Of a stretch of DNA of 64,000 nt, positions 25,596 to 35,055 are shown in pieces (positions within the stretch are counted from its first letter, which is position 1; the number at the start of each line of letters is the position of its first letter). The position numbers and the translations under genes were made by a program. The stretch comes from Pseudomonas fluorescens (lineage in GTDB: Bacteria; Pseudomonadota; Gammaproteobacteria; Pseudomonadales; Pseudomonadaceae): positions 310,001-374,000 of the forward strand of contig NZ_LR134318.1 of the NCBI RefSeq assembly GCF_900636825.1. Reading direction: 5' to 3'. The notes under the pieces were generated by a model. It saw nothing but the letters and a program-made list of their open reading frames with translations. It made no database searches and was not told the DNA's origin.

Positions 25596-25670
25596 GCTGC
25601 GAGCTGCAAGTTAGAAGCGCGACCGCGTCCGCTCTTTCTTGCAGCTTGAAGCTTGAAGCTTGCAACTCTT
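25584..25670. repeat. GCTTGCA heptad-like repeat hairpin after (and entering) hisA
   Basis: AGCTCCAAGCTGTAAGCTGC and GAGCTGCAAG on the left, CTTGCAGCTTGAAGCTTGAA then GCTTGCAACTC on the right. It is a diverged copy of the repeat upstream of hisA, in the same orientation, and includes the last four codons and stop of hisA. Confidence 0.75.
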
Positions 25671-25687
25671 AATCGGAGATTAAGCCC

Positions 25688-26458
25688 ATGGCGTTAGCCA
25701 AGCGCATCATCCCTTGCCTGGACGTGGACAACGGCCGGGTCGTCAAGGGCGTGAAATTCGAGAACATCCGCGATGCCGGTGACCCGGTGGAAATCGCCCG
25801 TCGCTACGACGAACAGGGTGCCGACGAGATTACCTTTCTCGACATCACCGCCAGCGTCGATGGCCGCGACACCACGCTGCACACCGTTGAGCGCATGGCC
25901 AGCCAGGTGTTTATTCCGCTGACCGTCGGCGGTGGCGTGCGCACCGTGCAGGACATCCGCAATCTGCTGAATGCCGGTGCGGACAAGGTTTCGATCAACA
26001 CCGCCGCCGTGTTCAACCCGGAATTCGTTGGCGAAGCCGCGCAGCATTTCGGCTCGCAGTGCATTGTCGTTGCCATCGACGCCAAGAAAGTCTCCGGCCC
26101 CGGCGAAACCCCGCGCTGGGAAATCTTCACCCACGGCGGGCGCAAGCCGACCGGTCTCGACGCAGTCGAGTGGGCGAAGAAAATGGAAGGTCTTGGCGCC
26201 GGTGAAATCCTCCTGACCAGCATGGACCAGGACGGCATGAAAAACGGCTTCGACCTCGGCGTAACCCGCGCGATCAGCGATGCGCTAGGCATTCCGGTGA
26301 TCGCGTCCGGTGGCGTCGGCAATCTGCAGCACTTGGCCGACGGCATTCTCGAAGGCCATGCCAGCGCGGTGCTGGCGGCGAGTATTTTCCACTTCGGTGA
26401 ATACACCGTGCAGGAAGCCAAGGCTTACATGTCGCATCGCGGCATCGTGATGCGCTAA
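25688..26458 (+). CDS. hisF: Imidazole glycerol phosphate synthase, cyclase subunit
   Basis: A 256-residue (beta/alpha)8-barrel protein. Catalytic Asp11 is in [16 protein letters not shown], Asp130-equivalent in CIVVAIDAK, phosphate loops in [13 protein letters not shown] and [13 protein letters not shown]. It uses ammonia from HisH to make imidazole glycerol phosphate and AICAR. Last gene of the hisBH-DUF2164-AF cluster. Confidence 0.97.
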   Translation: MALAKRIIPCLDVDNGRVVKGVKFENIRDAGDPVEIARRYDEQGADEITFLDITASVDGRDTTLHTVERMASQVFIPLTVGGGVRTVQDIRNLLNAGADKVSINTAAVFNPEFVGEAAQHFGSQCIVVAIDAKKVSGPGETPRWEIFTHGGRKPTGLDAVEWAKKMEGLGAGEILLTSMDQDGMKNGFDLGVTRAISDALGIPVIASGGVGNLQHLADGILEGHASAVLAASIFHFGEYTVQEAKAYMSHRGIVMR

Positions 26459-26479
26459 AGCGTACAGGCCAGTGGACAG

Positions 26480-26514
26480 CATGGCGTGCCCAAGGCACTC
26501 TTGGGCACGCCATG
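26480..26514. repeat. Perfect 15-bp inverted repeat between hisF and a binding-protein gene
   Basis: CATGGCGTGCCCAAG, loop GCACT, CTTGGGCACGCCATG. No T tract follows, so it is either a weak terminator or RNA-stability hairpin for hisF, or a protein site; the next gene starts 17 bases later. Confidence 0.85.
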
Positions 26515-26531
26515 GATTTCGGTAGCCCAAC

Positions 26532-27287
26532 ATGATCAAACGCCTGCTTCTTGTTCTTGCCAGCGCCTCGATGTTGTTCATCAACACGGCCCGCGCCGAC
26601 ACCAGTCCCGACACCGATCTGGTGCTGCTCACGGAAAACTTCCCGCCTTACAACATGGCGAAGAACGGCAAGAATTTCGCCCAGGGCGACAACATCAATG
26701 GCATTGCCACTGACATTGTTCGCGAAATGTTCCAGCGCGCCGGCCTCACTTACAGCCTGACCCTGCGTTTTCCTTGGGAGCGCGTCTACAAGCTCGCCCT
26801 GGAAAATCCTGGCTACGGTGCTTTCGTCATGGCACGCCTGCCGGATCGGGAAAGACTGTTCAAATGGGTCGGCCCGATCGGCCCGGATGACTGGATCCTC
26901 CTCGCCAAAGCTGACAGCAAGATCACTCTCGAAACCCTCAATGACGCGCTCAAATACAAGATTGGCGCCTACAAGGGCGATGCCATTGCCGAGACGTTGA
27001 CGAAGCAGGGCTTGAAGCCGGTGGTGGTGCTGCGCGACCAGGACAACGCTAAGAAGCTGGTGAACGGCCAGATCGATTTGTGGGCCACGGGTGACCCGGC
27101 CGGGCGTTATCTGGCACGGCAAGATGGCGTGACGGGGCTGAAGACGGTGCTGCGTTTCAACAGCGCGGAGTTGTATCTGGCGTTGAACAGAGACGTGCCG
27201 GATGAGACAGTGAAGAAGCTACAGGCGGCGCTGGACCAGATGCGTAAGGATGGCGTGGTGGACGAGATCATGGGGCGGTATCTGTAG
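26532..27287 (+). CDS. Periplasmic substrate-binding protein, amino-acid ABC type
   Basis: A 251-residue protein with a signal peptide (IKRLLLVLASASMLFINTARA). The mature part matches short solute-binding proteins (PF00497): LLTENFPPYNMAKNGK, INGIATDIVREMFQRAGL, FPWERVYKLALENPG, YLALNRDVPDETVKKLQAAL. No permease or ATPase is nearby, so it may be an orphan binding protein, as is common in pseudomonads, or serve a sensor. Ligand unknown; ribosome site weak. Confidence 0.82.
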   Translation: MIKRLLLVLASASMLFINTARADTSPDTDLVLLTENFPPYNMAKNGKNFAQGDNINGIATDIVREMFQRAGLTYSLTLRFPWERVYKLALENPGYGAFVMARLPDRERLFKWVGPIGPDDWILLAKADSKITLETLNDALKYKIGAYKGDAIAETLTKQGLKPVVVLRDQDNAKKLVNGQIDLWATGDPAGRYLARQDGVTGLKTVLRFNSAELYLALNRDVPDETVKKLQAALDQMRKDGVVDEIMGRYL

Positions 27288-27297
27288 CGCTTGTTGA

Positions 27298-27372
27298 AAG
27301 ATCGCAGCCTTCGGCAGCTCCTACAGTTGCAGGGTGTGCCCATGTAGGAGCTGCCGAAGGCTGCGATCTTTT
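27298..27372. repeat. REP doublet, AAAAGATC ends outside
   Basis: AAAGATCGCAGCCTTCGGC...CTCCTAC, spacer, GTAGGAGCTGCCGAAGG...GATCTTTT. Placed exactly between two convergent genes; the right end touches the stop of the YibQ gene. Confidence 0.92.
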
Positions 27373-28148
27373 CAGCGGTAAACGCCATCCTTGCCATGTG
27401 CCGCAGTCGCCGTGTTACTGCGCACACTGATCATCTGCCGAATATCAATCCACTCGATCCCCTGCGCTTTAAGCTTCGGCAATTCCTTTTCCAGCACCGC
27501 CAGCGTCTGCGGATACGGATGCCCGATCATCACCGCAGAGCCCTGCTTGTGCGCCAGATTGATCGCCGTCTGCAACTGCGTGAAGATCGCCGCCTCTGTG
27601 CGCTCGTCATCAAGGAACACATCCCGCGAAACGCTCGCCAGATCGATCTTCTGCGCCTGCTGCGCAGCGACAGTCTGGGCGCTGGTGCGGCTGTCGACGA
27701 AGAACTTGTGTCGGCGCTGCAACTCGCCCATCAACCAGGCCATCGCCAGCGGTTGCGCGGTCATGCGGCTGCCCATGTGGTTGTTGATGCCAGCGGTGTA
27801 GGGGACCATTTTGAACGCGGCGTCGAGGCGCTTTTCCAGCTCTTCGATCGGCAGTTCCGGGTGCCAGGCGTAGGGCCCGGTGGCCGGATCCATCGGCATA
27901 TGCAGAATGACGATTTTGCCGGCGCGATGGGCTTCGCGAGCGAATTCGGTGGCGTGCGGGGTGTCGGGCATGATCGCCGTGGTCACCGGGCCGGGCAGGG
28001 CCAGCACGCGGCGATCCCGGGGCAGGTTCTGCCCCAGGTCATCGATGATCAGTGTCAGGTAGGCTTTGTGTGGTTTTGAGCTGGCGGGCTCCGCGTGAAC
28101 AGCACCCGCCAGACAGCACATCAGAACGAAGACGAAACGCAAAGACAT
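27372..28148 (-). CDS. Divergent polysaccharide deacetylase family protein (YibQ-like)
   Basis: A 258-residue protein with a signal peptide (FVFVLMCCLAGAVHA). The divergent polysaccharide deacetylase fold (PF04748) is visible: YLTLIIDDLGQNLPRDRRVLALPGPVTTAIMP, then IVILHMPMDP, GINNHMGSRMT, and KFFVDSRTSAQTVAAQ. Probably periplasmic. It sits directly behind ctpA (2-base gap) and envC, the conserved gene order for cell-wall hydrolase control. Enzyme activity has not been established for this family to my knowledge. Confidence 0.9.
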   Translation of the reverse strand: MSLRFVFVLMCCLAGAVHAEPASSKPHKAYLTLIIDDLGQNLPRDRRVLALPGPVTTAIMPDTPHATEFAREAHRAGKIVILHMPMDPATGPYAWHPELPIEELEKRLDAAFKMVPYTAGINNHMGSRMTAQPLAMAWLMGELQRRHKFFVDSRTSAQTVAAQQAQKIDLASVSRDVFLDDERTEAAIFTQLQTAINLAHKQGSAVMIGHPYPQTLAVLEKELPKLKAQGIEWIDIRQMISVRSNTATAAHGKDGVYR

Positions 28149-28150
28149 CC

Positions 28151-29476
28151 TCAGCGGCCGGATGTAATGCTCAGGCCTTTGAGCAGGCTCAGGGCCTGGG
28201 CCAATTGGTAGTCGTCATCCTGCGGCATTGCTTTGGCCTTGCTGGCAGAGCCGCTCGGTTTGTCCGCGCCACCGTTGCCATTGCCCAAGTGGCCTTGCAG
28301 ATCGGCTTCCTTGAAGTACTCGCTGTCGGCTTCGTTGGTGATCTTGGCCCTGCGCACTTCGATGTCCGGAACGATGCCTTGGGCCTGAATCGAGCGGCCG
28401 TTCGGCGTGAAGTACAGCGCAGTGGTGATCTTCAGCGCGCGGTCGTTGTTCAGCGGCAGCACGGTTTGCACCGAGCCCTTGCCGAAACTGGTGGTGCCCA
28501 TGACCACTGCGCGTTTCTGATCCTGCAGGGCGCCGGCGACAATTTCCGAAGCCGAGGCGCTGCCACCGTTGATCAGCACGACCATCGGCACGGCTTCGCT
28601 TTCGTCCTTGCCGGTCGCGGAGAAGCGCAACTCGGAATTGGCGATGCGGCCTTTGGTGTAGACGATCAGGCCTTTGGTGATGAAATGGTCGACCACTTCC
28701 ACCGCTGATTGCAGCACGCCACCCGGGTTGTTGCGCAGATCGAGAATAATGCCGTTGAGCTTCTTGCCGTTGTCCTTGCGCAGTTTCGCCAGGGCCTTGG
28801 AGACCTCTTCGCCGGTCTTGACCTGGAACTGGGTGATGCGGATGTAGCCGTAACCGGATTCGAGCAATTGCGCCTTGACGCTCTTCACCTGAATCACTGC
28901 ACGGGCCAAGGTCACGTCGAACGGCGTGCCGCCGTCGCGAACCAGCGTCAGGGTGATTTTCTGGCCGATCTTGCCGCGCATCTTGTCAACGGCTTCGGTC
29001 ATGGTCTGGCCGCGGGTCGGCTGGCCGTTGATCTTGACGATGAAGTCGCCGGCCTGAATTCCGGCCTTGGATGCGGGGGTATCATCGATCGGCGAAACGA
29101 CTTTGATGAAGCCGTCTTCGGCGCCGACTTCGATGCCCAAGCCGCCGAACTCACCGCTGGTGCTTTCCTGCAGCTCGGTGAAATCTTCCGGGCCGAGGTA
29201 GGCCGAGTGTGGATCGAGGTTGCTGAGCATGCCCTTGATCGCGTTTTCCAACAGGGTCTTGTCGTCCACGGGCTCGACATACGCGGCTTTGATCCGGTCC
29301 ATGACCTCGGCGAAGGTGCGCAGCTCTTCCAGCGGCAACGGCGCCTTGGCGGTCGCGGCGGTGCCTGCTGGTGCCGGAGCGACAGTCGGGGCCGGTTGCG
29401 CGGCGAACGCCAGCGGCGCGCCGATCACCAGAGCGATCGTCAGGGCCAGCGAGGTGAGGCGGGACAAATGCAGCAT
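28151..29476 (-). CDS. ctpA: Carboxy-terminal processing protease, S41 family
   Basis: A 441-residue periplasmic protease with an N-terminal signal segment (LTSLALTIALVIGAPLAFA). A PDZ domain is visible (GIEVGAEDGFIKVVSPIDDTPA, GDFIVKINGQPT). The S41 catalytic Ser is in NGGSASASEIVAGAL and the Lys in TTSFGKGSVQT. CtpA-type proteases of Pseudomonas cleave cell-wall hydrolases. Second gene of envC-ctpA-yibQ on the minus strand. Confidence 0.93.
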   Translation of the reverse strand: MLHLSRLTSLALTIALVIGAPLAFAAQPAPTVAPAPAGTAATAKAPLPLEELRTFAEVMDRIKAAYVEPVDDKTLLENAIKGMLSNLDPHSAYLGPEDFTELQESTSGEFGGLGIEVGAEDGFIKVVSPIDDTPASKAGIQAGDFIVKINGQPTRGQTMTEAVDKMRGKIGQKITLTLVRDGGTPFDVTLARAVIQVKSVKAQLLESGYGYIRITQFQVKTGEEVSKALAKLRKDNGKKLNGIILDLRNNPGGVLQSAVEVVDHFITKGLIVYTKGRIANSELRFSATGKDESEAVPMVVLINGGSASASEIVAGALQDQKRAVVMGTTSFGKGSVQTVLPLNNDRALKITTALYFTPNGRSIQAQGIVPDIEVRRAKITNEADSEYFKEADLQGHLGNGNGGADKPSGSASKAKAMPQDDDYQLAQALSLLKGLSITSGR

Positions 29477-29510
29477 GTCGAACGAACTCCTAATATTGGT
29501 GACTCAACGC

Positions 29511-30797
29511 CTATCCTTGCGCGCGGCACCATTGCGCTGGATCACTCGGGTGACCCTGCTGACGAATAGCGAAATACAGCGCTGGCGTGTCCTGACCGCC
29601 ACTGTTACCGACAGTGGAAATCGACTCGCCCGCTTTGACCACATCACCCGCCGACTTCAGCAGCGTCTGGTTGTGGCCATAAAGACTGAGAAAACCGTTG
29701 CCGTGATCGAGGATCACCAGCAACCCTGCGCCGCGCAACCAATCGGCAAACACGACGCGACCGCCGTGCACGGCGTGAACCTGGCTGCCGGCGGAGGCGC
29801 TGATCATCACGCCGTCCCACTTGGTGCGGGCGTCGTCGCCACGGCTTTCACCGAAGCGTGCGAGTAATCGACCATCAACCGGCCAAGGAAGTTTTCCCCG
29901 GGTTGCAGCAAAAGGGCCACCGAAGGTCTCGCCGCTGCTCGATACCAGCGCGCCGGGGCTTGATCTGGCGGGTTTGCGTGGGGCGTCGCTGTTTTCAGCC
30001 TGCGCCTCACGCAAGCGCTTTTTTTCCGCTTCCTGCTGGGCGATCAGCGCTTTCTGCCGCGCTTCTTCTGCCTCACGAGCCTGGCGGGCCAAGGTTTCTT
30101 CAATGGTTTTAAGGACTTTAGACAGGTCTGCCTGATCCTGCTCGCGAGCGGCGAGTTTCTGATCGCGCGCTTTGACGTCGTCATTGAGCTTGGCGAGTAC
30201 CTGCTGACGTTCCTTGCGGACTTTCTCGAGCGCTTCGCGCTGGGTATCGAGGTCGCTTTTCTGCACCAGCAACTGCGCCTGCTGCAGGCCGATGTCTTTT
30301 TCGACATTGGCCAGTTGGCGCAGGGTTTCGTTGAAGTTTTTCAGCTGCTCCAGGCGCGCCTGGCTCAGGTAATCGTAATAGGTCAGGGTGCGGGCGAATT
30401 TCTCGGGATTCTGCTGATTGAGCAGCAGCTTGAGATATTCCTGGCGGCCATTCTGATAGGCCGCACGGGCCTGAATCGCGATCAGTCGCTGCTGTTCAGT
30501 GCGCGCGCTCTGGAGTTTTTTTTTCTCTGCATCGAGCCGCTGCAGCTCGGATTCGCTTTTCTGCAGTTCTTTCTGCAGCGCGTCGACCTGCTTCTGCAGC
30601 TTGCCCATCTCGGTTTCAGTGCCCTTGAGCTCTTTCTGCACCCCGGATTTTTCTTCTTGCAGCTTGCCGAGGAGCTTTTTCAGCTCGGCAATATCCTGAC
30701 GCGTGGCGTCCAACTGCTGTTGGGTTTGCGCGCGCTCGTCGGCAAAGGCCGGCTGGAGCAGACAGGTCAGAGCAAGGGCGATCAGGACGCGAAGCAT
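29511..30797 (-). CDS. envC: Murein hydrolase activator EnvC
   Basis: A 428-residue periplasmic protein from the ATG at 30797 with signal peptide LIALALTCLLQPAFA. Long coiled coils fill residues about 20-250 (QQLDATRQDIAELKKLLGKLQEE...). The C-terminal LytM domain (LLVILDHGNGFLSLYGHNQ, ALYFAIRQQG) lacks the complete set of zinc ligands (HxH replaced by YFA), as in EnvC, which activates the amidases AmiA/AmiB instead of cutting wall itself. The frame upstream of 30797 is open but lacks a signal sequence. Confidence 0.92.
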   Translation of the reverse strand: MLRVLIALALTCLLQPAFADERAQTQQQLDATRQDIAELKKLLGKLQEEKSGVQKELKGTETEMGKLQKQVDALQKELQKSESELQRLDAEKKKLQSARTEQQRLIAIQARAAYQNGRQEYLKLLLNQQNPEKFARTLTYYDYLSQARLEQLKNFNETLRQLANVEKDIGLQQAQLLVQKSDLDTQREALEKVRKERQQVLAKLNDDVKARDQKLAAREQDQADLSKVLKTIEETLARQAREAEEARQKALIAQQEAEKKRLREAQAENSDAPRKPARSSPGALVSSSGETFGGPFAATRGKLPWPVDGRLLARFGESRGDDARTKWDGVMISASAGSQVHAVHGGRVVFADWLRGAGLLVILDHGNGFLSLYGHNQTLLKSAGDVVKAGESISTVGNSGGQDTPALYFAIRQQGHPSDPAQWCRAQG

Positions 30798-30933
30798 AGG
30801 GGCGGGCGGCACCAGGGAAAGGGACGGCCTAGTATGCCCGCCCGAGGCTGCAAAAAAAACGCCCAATTGGGGCTGTGTGATAACCGGCTGGAGATACAGC
30901 TGAAAATAATCTTCGAAACCAGCACAAACCACT

Positions 30934-31051
30934 GTGGGAGCTGCGGTGCGACGATTCGACTTGCCAGCGATGGCGTCTGCACATTCAACATAGATGTTGG
31001 CTGTCAGATTGCTATCGCTGGCAAGTCGAATCGTCGCACCGCAGCTCCCAC
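30934..31051. repeat. Long inverted repeat of a second family, GTGGGAGCTGCGGTGCGACG type
   Basis: GTGGGAGCTGCGGTGCGACG then ATTCGACTTGCCAGCGATgG, an AT-rich spacer, and the reverse complement ending CGTCGCACCGCAGCTCCCAC. Arms are nearly perfect over about 45 bases. It occupies most of the gap between gpmI and envC. Confidence 0.9.
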
Positions 31052-31080
31052 AGGGTTTTGCGGTGTTTTGGCGATTGGGA

Positions 31081-32610
31081 TCAGACCAGAATCGAGGTGC
31101 CTGTCATCTCCGCCGGTTTTTCCAGGCCCAGCAGCATCAGCATGGTCGGCGCCACATCCGCCAGCACGCCGCCTTCACGCACTTTCAGGTCGCGCTTGCC
31201 GACGTAGATGAACGGCACCGGCTCGGTGGTGTGCGCGGTATGCGCCTGGTGGGTTTCTTCATCGGCCATTTTTTCGACGTTGCCGTGGTCGGCCGTGATC
31301 AGTGCTTCGCCGCCGACCTTCTCCAAGGCTTCAACGATGCGGCCCACGCAAGTGTCCAGACATTCAACAGCCTTCACGGCTGCATCGAACACGCCGCTAT
31401 GGCCGACCATGTCGCCGTTGGCGTAGTTGACCACGATCACGTCGTAGCGCTGGTTTTCGATGGCGTCGACGATGCGGTCGGTCACCTCAGGCGCGCTCAT
31501 TTCCGGCTGCAGGTCATACGTAGCGACTTTCGGCGACGGGATCAGAATGCGTTCTTCGCCCGGGAACGGTTCTTCGCGGCCGCCGGAAAAGAAGAAGGTC
31601 ACGTGGGCGTACTTTTCGGTTTCAGCGATGCGCAGCTGGGTTTTGCCGTTTTTCGCCAGATAATCACCGAGAACGTTTTCCAGGCTGCCAGCGGCGAAGG
31701 CCGACGGCGCAGGAATACTGGCAGCGTATTGAGTGAGCATGACGAAGCCGGCCAGTTGCGGCTGGCGCGCGCGTTCGAATTCCTTGAAATCATCCTCGAC
31801 GAATACTCGCGTCAGCTCGCGGGCGCGGTCGGCGCGGAAGTTCATGAACACGACGGCATCCCCGTCCTCGACTTTGACTGGCTCACCGATGGTGGTGGCT
31901 TTGACGAATTCGTCGCTTTCGCCACGGGCGTAGGCAGCTTCAAGGCCTTCCTGAGCGGTGGCGGCGTTGAACTCGCCGTGGCCATCGACGATCAGGTTGT
32001 AAGCCTGGGCCACGCGGTCCCAACGGTTGTCACGGTCCATGGCGAAGTAGCGGCCGATGATGCTGGCGATGCGGCCCTTGCCGAGCGCCTGGAATGTCGC
32101 GTCAAGCAATTCGATCGACGAGGCGGCGCTTTTTGGCGGCGTGTCGCGGCCATCGAGGAAGGCGTGCAGATAGATTTTTTCGGCGCCGCGCTTGAAGGCC
32201 AGTTCGGCCATGGCGATCAAGTGATCCTGATGGCTGTGCACGCCGCCATCGGACAGCAGGCCCATGAAGTGCACCGCTTTGCCGGCAGCCACCGCCTTGT
32301 CTACGGCAGCGCAAATGGTCGGGTTCTCGAAGAACTCGCCGTCGCGGATCGACTTGGTCACGCGGGTGAAATCCTGATACACGACGCGACCGGCGCCGAG
32401 GTTCATGTGACCGACCTCGGAGTTGCCCATCTGGCCGTCCGGCAGGCCGACGTCCATGCCGCTGCCCGAGATCAAGCCGTTCGGCACGGTGGCCCACAAG
32501 CGATCAAGAACAGGCTTCTTCGCCGCAAACACGGCGTTGGATTCGGGGCTGTCACTGTGACCGAAGCCGTCGAGAATCATCAGGACCAAAGGTTTAGGCG
32601 TCGTCGTCAT
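31081..32610 (-). CDS. gpmI: 2,3-bisphosphoglycerate-independent phosphoglycerate mutase
   Basis: A 509-residue alkaline-phosphatase-fold enzyme with metal-binding [19 protein letters not shown] at the start (the phosphoserine loop follows: [15 protein letters not shown]), then [23 protein letters not shown] and [13 protein letters not shown]. It interconverts 3- and 2-phosphoglycerate in glycolysis. ATG 32610 is chosen over an in-frame GTG at 32619. Confidence 0.97.
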   Translation of the reverse strand: MTTTPKPLVLMILDGFGHSDSPESNAVFAAKKPVLDRLWATVPNGLISGSGMDVGLPDGQMGNSEVGHMNLGAGRVVYQDFTRVTKSIRDGEFFENPTICAAVDKAVAAGKAVHFMGLLSDGGVHSHQDHLIAMAELAFKRGAEKIYLHAFLDGRDTPPKSAASSIELLDATFQALGKGRIASIIGRYFAMDRDNRWDRVAQAYNLIVDGHGEFNAATAQEGLEAAYARGESDEFVKATTIGEPVKVEDGDAVVFMNFRADRARELTRVFVEDDFKEFERARQPQLAGFVMLTQYAASIPAPSAFAAGSLENVLGDYLAKNGKTQLRIAETEKYAHVTFFFSGGREEPFPGEERILIPSPKVATYDLQPEMSAPEVTDRIVDAIENQRYDVIVVNYANGDMVGHSGVFDAAVKAVECLDTCVGRIVEALEKVGGEALITADHGNVEKMADEETHQAHTAHTTEPVPFIYVGKRDLKVREGGVLADVAPTMLMLLGLEKPAEMTGTSILV

Positions 32611-32764
32611 GGAATCCACTCGTGGCTGATTGAAGAGGAGGGCGATGGAAAAGGGAGTTGGAGTTTAAAGCTAAGTTCCGACCGCGTCACCGCCGGACGG
32701 GGTTTGGCCGGCCATAGTGGCTGTGTATACTGGCCGACATTTTAACGCCCTGGAACCTCCTTCG

Positions 32765-33178
32765 ATGGTTGCTCACCTGATTGAATTTGCCACTAACCAC
32801 TACATTCTTGTCGGTATCTTCGTAGTACTGCTGGCTCTGTTGCTGGCGCATACGATGCAGGGCGGCGGTAAAAGCCTGAGCACTGGCGAGCTGACCGCAC
32901 TGGTCAATAAAGATGCAGGCGTAGTGGTGGACATCCGCCCGGCCAAGGATTACGCCGCCGGCCACATCGTTGGCGCGGTGAACATCCCGCAAGACAAACT
33001 GGCCGCCCGTGTCGGCGAGCTGGAAAAACACAAGGCCAAGACCATCATTCTGGTCGACGCCCTGGGCCAGACTGCCGGCACCCACGCCCGCGAGCTGATG
33101 AAATCCGGCTTCACCGCCGCCAAGCTGTCCGGCGGGATTTCCAGCTGGAAAGGCGACAACCTGCCGCTGGTGAAATGA
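32765..33178 (+). CDS. yibN: Rhodanese-like membrane protein YibN lacking a catalytic cysteine
   Basis: A 137-residue protein with an N-terminal membrane anchor (YILVGIFVVLLALLLAHTM) and a cytoplasmic rhodanese-like domain (AGVVVDIRPAKDYAAGHIVGAVNIP, GGISSWKGDNLPLVK). Where rhodaneses have the active Cys, this protein reads ILVDALGQTAGTHA, and there is no Cys in the whole sequence. It therefore cannot be a sulphurtransferase. The order yibN-grxC-secB is as in E. coli, pointing to a role in envelope protein traffic. Confidence 0.92.
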   Translation: MVAHLIEFATNHYILVGIFVVLLALLLAHTMQGGGKSLSTGELTALVNKDAGVVVDIRPAKDYAAGHIVGAVNIPQDKLAARVGELEKHKAKTIILVDALGQTAGTHARELMKSGFTAAKLSGGISSWKGDNLPLVK

Positions 33179-33179
33179 T

Positions 33180-33434
33180 ATGAGCCACGTCGTCGTCTAC
33201 TCCAGCGATTACTGCCCTTACTGCTCGCGCGCCAAGCATCTGCTCGCCAGCAAAGGCGTGGCCTTCGAAGAGATCAAGGTCGATGGCAAGCCGCAGCTGC
33301 GTGCCGAAATGACCAAGAAGGCCGGACGCACGTCCGTGCCGCAGATCTGGATCGGCAGCCAGCACATTGGCGGTTGTGATGATTTATACGCCTTGGAGCG
33401 CGCGGGCAAACTCGACGCGCTGCTCAAGGCCTGA
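33180..33434 (+). CDS. grxC: Glutaredoxin 3
   Basis: An 84-residue glutaredoxin with the active site CPYC (Cys12, Cys15), TSVPQIWIG before the cis-Pro and GGCDDLYALE glutathione-binding loop. It reduces disulphides with glutathione. Starts one base after the yibN stop. Confidence 0.97.
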   Translation: MSHVVVYSSDYCPYCSRAKHLLASKGVAFEEIKVDGKPQLRAEMTKKAGRTSVPQIWIGSQHIGGCDDLYALERAGKLDALLKA

Positions 33435-33491
33435 ACGGCTGCACCTAAGTACAGCACTCCCTAAAAGACCCAAGATCGATAAGGATCTGAG

Positions 33492-33977
33492 ATGACTGAC
33501 CAACAGAACACTGCAGCCAGCGAAGAAGAAACCGCACCGCAATTCTCCTTGCAGCGCATCTACGTACGCGACTTGTCTTTCGAAGCCCCGAAAAGCCCGG
33601 CGATTTTCCGCCAGCAGTGGGACCCGGCAGTCGCGCTGGATCTGAACACCCGTCAGAAAGCGCTGGAAGGTGATTTCTACGAAGTCGTGCTGACCCTGTC
33701 CGTTACCGTGAAAAACGGCGAGGAAGTCGCCTTCATCGCTGAAGTGCAACAGGCCGGTATCTTCCTGATCAAGAATCTGGACGCGGCTTCGATGAGCCAC
33801 ACCCTGGGCGCGTTCTGCCCGAACATTCTGTTCCCGTACGCACGCGAAACCCTGGACAGCCTGGTAACTCGCGGTTCGTTCCCGGCGCTGATGCTGGCCC
33901 CGGTGAACTTCGACGCCTTGTACGCGCAGGAATTGCAGCGCATGCAGGAAAGCGGCGAGACGCCGACCGTTCAATAA
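33492..33977 (+). CDS. secB: Protein-export chaperone SecB
   Basis: A 161-residue Sec[23 protein letters not shown], then [27 protein letters not shown] and [36 protein letters not shown]. It holds pre-proteins unfolded and hands them to SecA. Last gene of yibN-grxC-secB and followed by a terminator. Confidence 0.98.
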   Translation: MTDQQNTAASEEETAPQFSLQRIYVRDLSFEAPKSPAIFRQQWDPAVALDLNTRQKALEGDFYEVVLTLSVTVKNGEEVAFIAEVQQAGIFLIKNLDAASMSHTLGAFCPNILFPYARETLDSLVTRGSFPALMLAPVNFDALYAQELQRMQESGETPTVQ

Positions 33978-33995
33978 ACGGTTCAGGCTACAACG

Positions 33996-34023
33996 AAAAA
34001 AGCGCCGTAACAGGCGCTTTTTT
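33996..34023 (+). terminator. Terminator of yibN-grxC-secB
   Basis: AAAAAAGCGCC, loop GTAACA, GGCGCTTTTTT. Confidence 0.92.
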
Positions 34024-34046
34024 CTTGGGCTGGAATACTCGTCTCA

Positions 34047-34131
34047 TGTAGGAGCTGCCGCAGGCTGCGATCTTTTGATCTGGATCTTGAAAAGCAGGAT
34101 CAACAGATCGCAGCCTTCGGCAGCTCCTGCA
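34047..34131. repeat. REP doublet, GTAGGAG ends outside, mixed arms
   Basis: Left arm TGTAGGAGCTGCCGCAGGC..., right arm ...GCAGCCTTCGGCAGCTCC TGCA. The left arm is of the CCGCAGG subtype and the right arm of the CCGAAGG subtype, so they are not exact complements. Confidence 0.9.
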
Positions 34132-34160
34132 GTAGAGTCAGGAAGTGCGGATTTCCGATG

Positions 34161-34616
34161 TTATTTGAAGTCGTTCTGCCGCCAGGCTTCGTACACGGCG
34201 ACTGCGACGGTGTTGGACAGGTTCAGGCTGCGGCAGCCTTCACGCATCGGCAGGCGCAGACGTTGTTCGGCGGGCAGGGCGTCGAGTACGTCGGCCGGCA
34301 GGCCGCGGCTTTCCGGGCCGAACAAAAACGCGTCGCCGGGCACGAACGCGGCATCGTGAAACGGTCGCGAGCCTTTGGTGGTGAACGCAAACAGCCGCGG
34401 GTTACCCAGACTCGCCAGGCAACTGGCCAGATCGGCGTGGCGTTGCAGCGTGGCGTATTCGTGGTAGTCGAGACCGGCACGGCGCAGGCGCTTGTCGTCC
34501 ATCTCGAACCCCAGCGGCTCGATCAAATGCAGGTGGCAGCCACTGTTGGCGCACAGCCTGATAACGTTGCCGGTATTCGGCGGAATTTCTGGTTGAAAAA
34601 GGATGACGTGAAACAT
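34161..34616 (-). CDS. trmL: tRNA (cytidine(34)-2'-O)-methyltransferase
   Basis: A 151-residue SPOUT-fold enzyme: [21 protein letters not shown] at the start, [10 protein letters not shown] and [14 protein letters not shown] at the end, which form the knotted SAM site. It methylates the wobble ribose of some tRNA-Leu. Its ATG overlaps the ATG of the divergent gene on the plus strand by two bases. Confidence 0.94.
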   Translation of the reverse strand: MFHVILFQPEIPPNTGNVIRLCANSGCHLHLIEPLGFEMDDKRLRRAGLDYHEYATLQRHADLASCLASLGNPRLFAFTTKGSRPFHDAAFVPGDAFLFGPESRGLPADVLDALPAEQRLRLPMREGCRSLNLSNTVAVAVYEAWRQNDFK

Positions 34617-35055
34617 GCACGGCTCCGAAGGTAAAGATGACGCGCATTCTACGCCGCAAGCGGACTGGCGTTCGAAACTATTCCCGCGAGTGATCGGTTC
34701 CCTGGCGATTTTCGGTTTGATGGTCGGTTTGATGATCGGCCGTCTGACCACGCCTGATCCGAGTGTGCTGGAACAGGTCGAGGTCACTGAAGGCGGCCTG
34801 GTGTTGTGGTTCAACAACGAACCGAAATTGCACGGCGAAATTATCGATGGCACCGTCGCGCTGTTGTTCCAGGCCGAGGGCCGCGCGCAGAAAGGCCAGC
34901 TCAAGCTCAACGGCAAAGACGTGAACTGGCGTGTGCGCAAGAGTGATGGCGGGTTGTTGCTGACGGTGCTGGCAGCGCGACCGCTGCAAGAGGACTGGGC
35001 CGGCAGCGAGGTCGATGATCGCTGGCGGCTGAAGATCCATCTCCGGGAGCAATAA
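34615..35055 (+). CDS. Hypothetical single-pass membrane protein
   Basis: A 146-residue protein with a short cytoplasmic N-terminus, one membrane segment ([19 protein letters not shown], about residues 27-45) and a periplasmic domain of about 95 residues ([20 protein letters not shown]...). No known motif. It starts only two bases into the trmL start codon on the other strand, so the two promoters must lie inside each other's coding sequence or the start is further in. Seen in pseudomonads next to trmL from memory; function unknown. Confidence 0.72.
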   Translation: MHGSEGKDDAHSTPQADWRSKLFPRVIGSLAIFGLMVGLMIGRLTTPDPSVLEQVEVTEGGLVLWFNNEPKLHGEIIDGTVALLFQAEGRAQKGQLKLNGKDVNWRVRKSDGGLLLTVLAARPLQEDWAGSEVDDRWRLKIHLREQ

